A DNA stretch of 34,280 nucleotides from a virus: the IMG/VR virus record IMGVR_UViG_3300020160_001075, positions 1 to 34,280 of that record. One strand, written 5' to 3'. Shown piece by piece: positions 32,861-34,280 of the stretch. Position numbers and translations under genes: made by a program. Under the pieces are notes generated by a model. That model was given only the letters and a program-made list of their open reading frames with translations, did no database searches and was not told where the DNA came from. Positions within the stretch are counted from its first letter, which is position 1, and each line of letters starts with the position of its first letter.

Positions 32861-33130
32861 TTATTCTTCGTCCTTAACACAATTTGGAACCATACGACCA
32901 TCCAATTCTTTTAGACCAATTGCGGTGTATCCTGGCCAACATGCGTTCTCCAAACTATCACCTTCAGCAAATGATTTTTTCATTCCCGCTTTAATTGCTC
33001 CACATACCTTCTTTGCGGTTTCTTCATCACCATATCTTGCCATTTGGTCAGTCATACATTCGTCCCATGGATAGGCTCCCATATCAGTTGCTTCACCAAA
33101 TTTCAATTTAATAATTTGTTCTAATTTCAT
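32861..33130 (-). CDS. Small Cys-containing protein with YPWDEC and VPNC motifs
   Basis: 89 residues. YPWDECMTDQMARYGDEETA with CGAIKAG following, and at the end the motif GLKELDGRMVPNC, are two short sequence motifs I know as parts of larger phage head/portal polyproteins in Bacteroidetes phages, with no known function. Here they form a stand-alone protein with four Cys. The start overlaps the upstream stop as TAATG, so it is translated with the membrane/coiled-coil gene. Confidence 0.6.
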   Translation of the reverse strand: MKLEQIIKLKFGEATDMGAYPWDECMTDQMARYGDEETAKKVCGAIKAGMKKSFAEGDSLENACWPGYTAIGLKELDGRMVPNCVKDEE

Positions 33131-33384
33131 TATATACTACCTTTTAATTTTTTATTCTCTTGTTTTAAACTTTCAATCGTTTGTTCCAATCTTACAATGT
33201 GAGTGGTTAATTCTTCAACCTTTTTGGATAGGTCATCAATAATTATTTGATATACCTTTAAGGACTTTTCAAGATTTTCTAACCTGCCGCCCTCAATTTC
33301 ATTTTTTGATTTACGGAAACCAGCAACATAACCGATGATGGTTGTTGCAATTGCCCCGATAATTTGATATATATATTCGTTCAT
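33130..33384 (-). CDS. Small membrane protein with coiled coil, possible holin or spanin-like
   Basis: 84 residues: an N-terminal membrane segment at about 5-23 (YQIIGAIATTIIGYVAGF), a basic turn, then a coiled coil from about 35 to the end (LSKKVEELTTHIVRLEQTIE). This plan fits holin-like or spanin-like proteins, but no lysozyme gene is visible next to it and the function is not shown. The gene overlaps the HNH gene upstream by ATGA. Confidence 0.5.
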   Translation of the reverse strand: MNEYIYQIIGAIATTIIGYVAGFRKSKNEIEGGRLENLEKSLKVYQIIIDDLSKKVEELTTHIVRLEQTIESLKQENKKLKGSI

Positions 33385-33866
33385 CTTCTATTGTTCGCTT
33401 GTTCTTTTGGTGTTGACCATTTACAGTTAGTTGGACCGTAATTTCCGTCAACGTTTATTCTATCTATACTGTAAAATTTATCTGGTTTTAATCCCATATC
33501 TTTTACAAAATTATTAAACCCTTCTTCACCTAACCAAACATCTTCAACCTTTATTCCACGACCACCATATAAACGATAATCACTTCTTTTTTCGTTATAA
33601 CATCTACGTTTCATGTTGTAGTATGTTTGCCATAATGGATGATGCCAATTTCCGTGTATAATTCTTAATTTTGATCTTTCACTTGTTACTTCAGAATTAT
33701 AACAACCACAAGATTTTATTTTACCACTTTGCAAATGTTGTAAAAATATTACTTTTTCTTTCCCACATTCACACTTACATAAAAACCTTCTTTTTGTTTG
33801 CTTACCATATTTTACTTTTTCAGCTTCTTCAACTAATGTTAAACGATTAAATTTTTTTCCTATCAT
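33381..33866 (-). CDS. HNH-type homing endonuclease
   Basis: 161 residues. N-terminal zinc motif (CKCECGKEKV and KSCGC), then LWQTYYNMKRRCYNEKRS, YGGRGIKVEDVW, a DMGLKP segment and the end IDRINVDGNYGPTNCKWSTP followed by EQANNRR. This is the well-known order of a phage HNH-like nuclease family, with the DRI/D and N-x-CKW parts in the active site. Such genes move by homing. It seems to have its own promoter. A related, shorter fragment lies at 23404-23616. Confidence 0.8.
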   Translation of the reverse strand: MIGKKFNRLTLVEEAEKVKYGKQTKRRFLCKCECGKEKVIFLQHLQSGKIKSCGCYNSEVTSERSKLRIIHGNWHHPLWQTYYNMKRRCYNEKRSDYRLYGGRGIKVEDVWLGEEGFNNFVKDMGLKPDKFYSIDRINVDGNYGPTNCKWSTPKEQANNRR

Positions 33867-33879
33867 AATATATTTTTTA

Positions 33880-33907
33880 CAAATATACGTAAAAATAATT
33901 TAAAAGT
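33880..33907 (-). promoter_or_regulatory. Possible promoter of the HNH gene
   Basis: On the minus strand TATATTTG (33887-33880) is an exact match to TAnnTTTG. The sequence 19 bases before it is TTGA rather than TTTG. Transcription would start near 33873, close to the ATG at 33866. Confidence 0.4.
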
Positions 33908-33931
33908 CAATAACAATCAATAACAATCAAT
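33908..33931. repeat. Short tandem repeat after the edge gene
   Basis: TCAATAACAA occurs twice in a row and is followed by TCAATA. It lies just 3' of the edge gene's coding end. No terminator-like hairpin is visible in it. Confidence 0.5.
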
Positions 33932-34274
33932 ACCCACAATCCATACAGGGGGGGTCGTAATGTGCTCTATCACTATACACATCCAAATTTCTCATTGATT
34001 GAGCCAATGAATATCCATAACGAGATGTATGATTTAAAAATATTGGTGAGTTGTATTTGTCCGATTTGTCCGGTAGCATCCCGTCCCTTGTATTTTGTGA
34101 TAAGTACGCAGGAAATAATCCTTGACCATATCCAATAATAAGATAATCTTGCAACCTCATCATATAAAAATCTGAACGTTGTTTTTGAATGGTACGAAGA
34201 TATTTCATTGTCTCAATATCAACACCATCTCTACCACCATCAACAGCACCAGCTTTAACTATACCAACATTCAT
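33927..34274 (-). CDS. Edge ORF, function unknown, possibly the end of a longer protein
   Basis: 115 residues from an ATG at 34274, but the frame is open to the right edge of the window, so the true start may lie outside. The sequence has VKAGAVDGGRDGVDIETMKY and a Tyr/Arg/Gly-rich end with CMDCGY. No family recognised. No membrane segment or signal peptide. Same strand as the HNH gene, with a 60-base gap that holds the repeat and promoter. Confidence 0.5.
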   Translation of the reverse strand: MNVGIVKAGAVDGGRDGVDIETMKYLRTIQKQRSDFYMMRLQDYLIIGYGQGLFPAYLSQNTRDGMLPDKSDKYNSPIFLNHTSRYGYSLAQSMRNLDVYSDRAHYDPPCMDCGY

Positions 34275-34280
34275 TGTTCT

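Noticed and set aside
1-34280. tRNA genes
   Set aside because: No cloverleaf with a T-arm consensus was noticed in any intergenic region; a covariance-model search would be needed to be sure.

Overview
The window is a piece of a low-GC tailed-phage genome, most likely a siphovirus of a Bacteroidota (Bacteroidetes) host. The phage assignment rests on a terminase large subunit with Walker and nuclease motifs, a portal protein, an XkdF-type prohead protease, a scaffold, a major capsid protein, a 1061-residue tape measure protein and several fibre/adhesin proteins. No tail sheath or baseplate wedge genes are visible. The host guess rests on AT-rich gene starts without Shine-Dalgarno sequences, on several promoters of the Bacteroidetes form (TTTG, 19-20 bp, TAnnTTTG), and on structural proteins of types known from Bacteroidetes phages. 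No integrase, polymerase, tRNA, CRISPR array or complete lysis set is visible, so this is only part of the genome.

Layout. From about 28.75 kb down to 1, almost everything is on the minus strand and is read right to left. It starts with a short regulatory block: winged-helix protein, coiled-coil protein, zinc-finger/HTH protein and a sigma-like factor. Next come the terminase subunits, a putative tail assembly chaperone whose two halves are in different frames, and a duplicated-domain tail protein. Then follow a collagen-like fibre, a LamG adhesin, a neck-like protein, two large tail-tip proteins, adhesins with Pro-Thr linkers and the tape measure protein. Last come the head genes: protease, scaffold, capsid, tail-tube-like protein and portal. 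The tail block therefore lies between terminase and head genes, an unusual order. From 28.9 to 32.7 kb there are two runs of small plus-strand genes, probably early. From 32.86 kb to the right edge genes are again on the minus strand: a Cys-containing small protein, a membrane/coiled-coil protein, an HNH-type endonuclease and an edge ORF.

The most unusual part is the plus-strand cassette at about 30.9-32.8 kb together with one orphan plus-strand gene at 4.46 kb, inside the head-gene block. Both are preceded by tandem 12-bp repeats, each holding a consensus DnaA box (TGTGnATAA), followed by nearly identical promoters (TTTG-N20-TAATTTTG). Most genes in the set share the start context AGTT-ATG. 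The cassette is bounded by two copies of a long imperfect palindrome. Just before it lies a 130-170-bp apparently non-coding stretch with its own possible promoter, four mutually complementary G/C-rich segments and an intrinsic terminator. These features suggest a separately regulated unit of unknown function, possibly controlled by DnaA or by a phage regulator that uses the same site.
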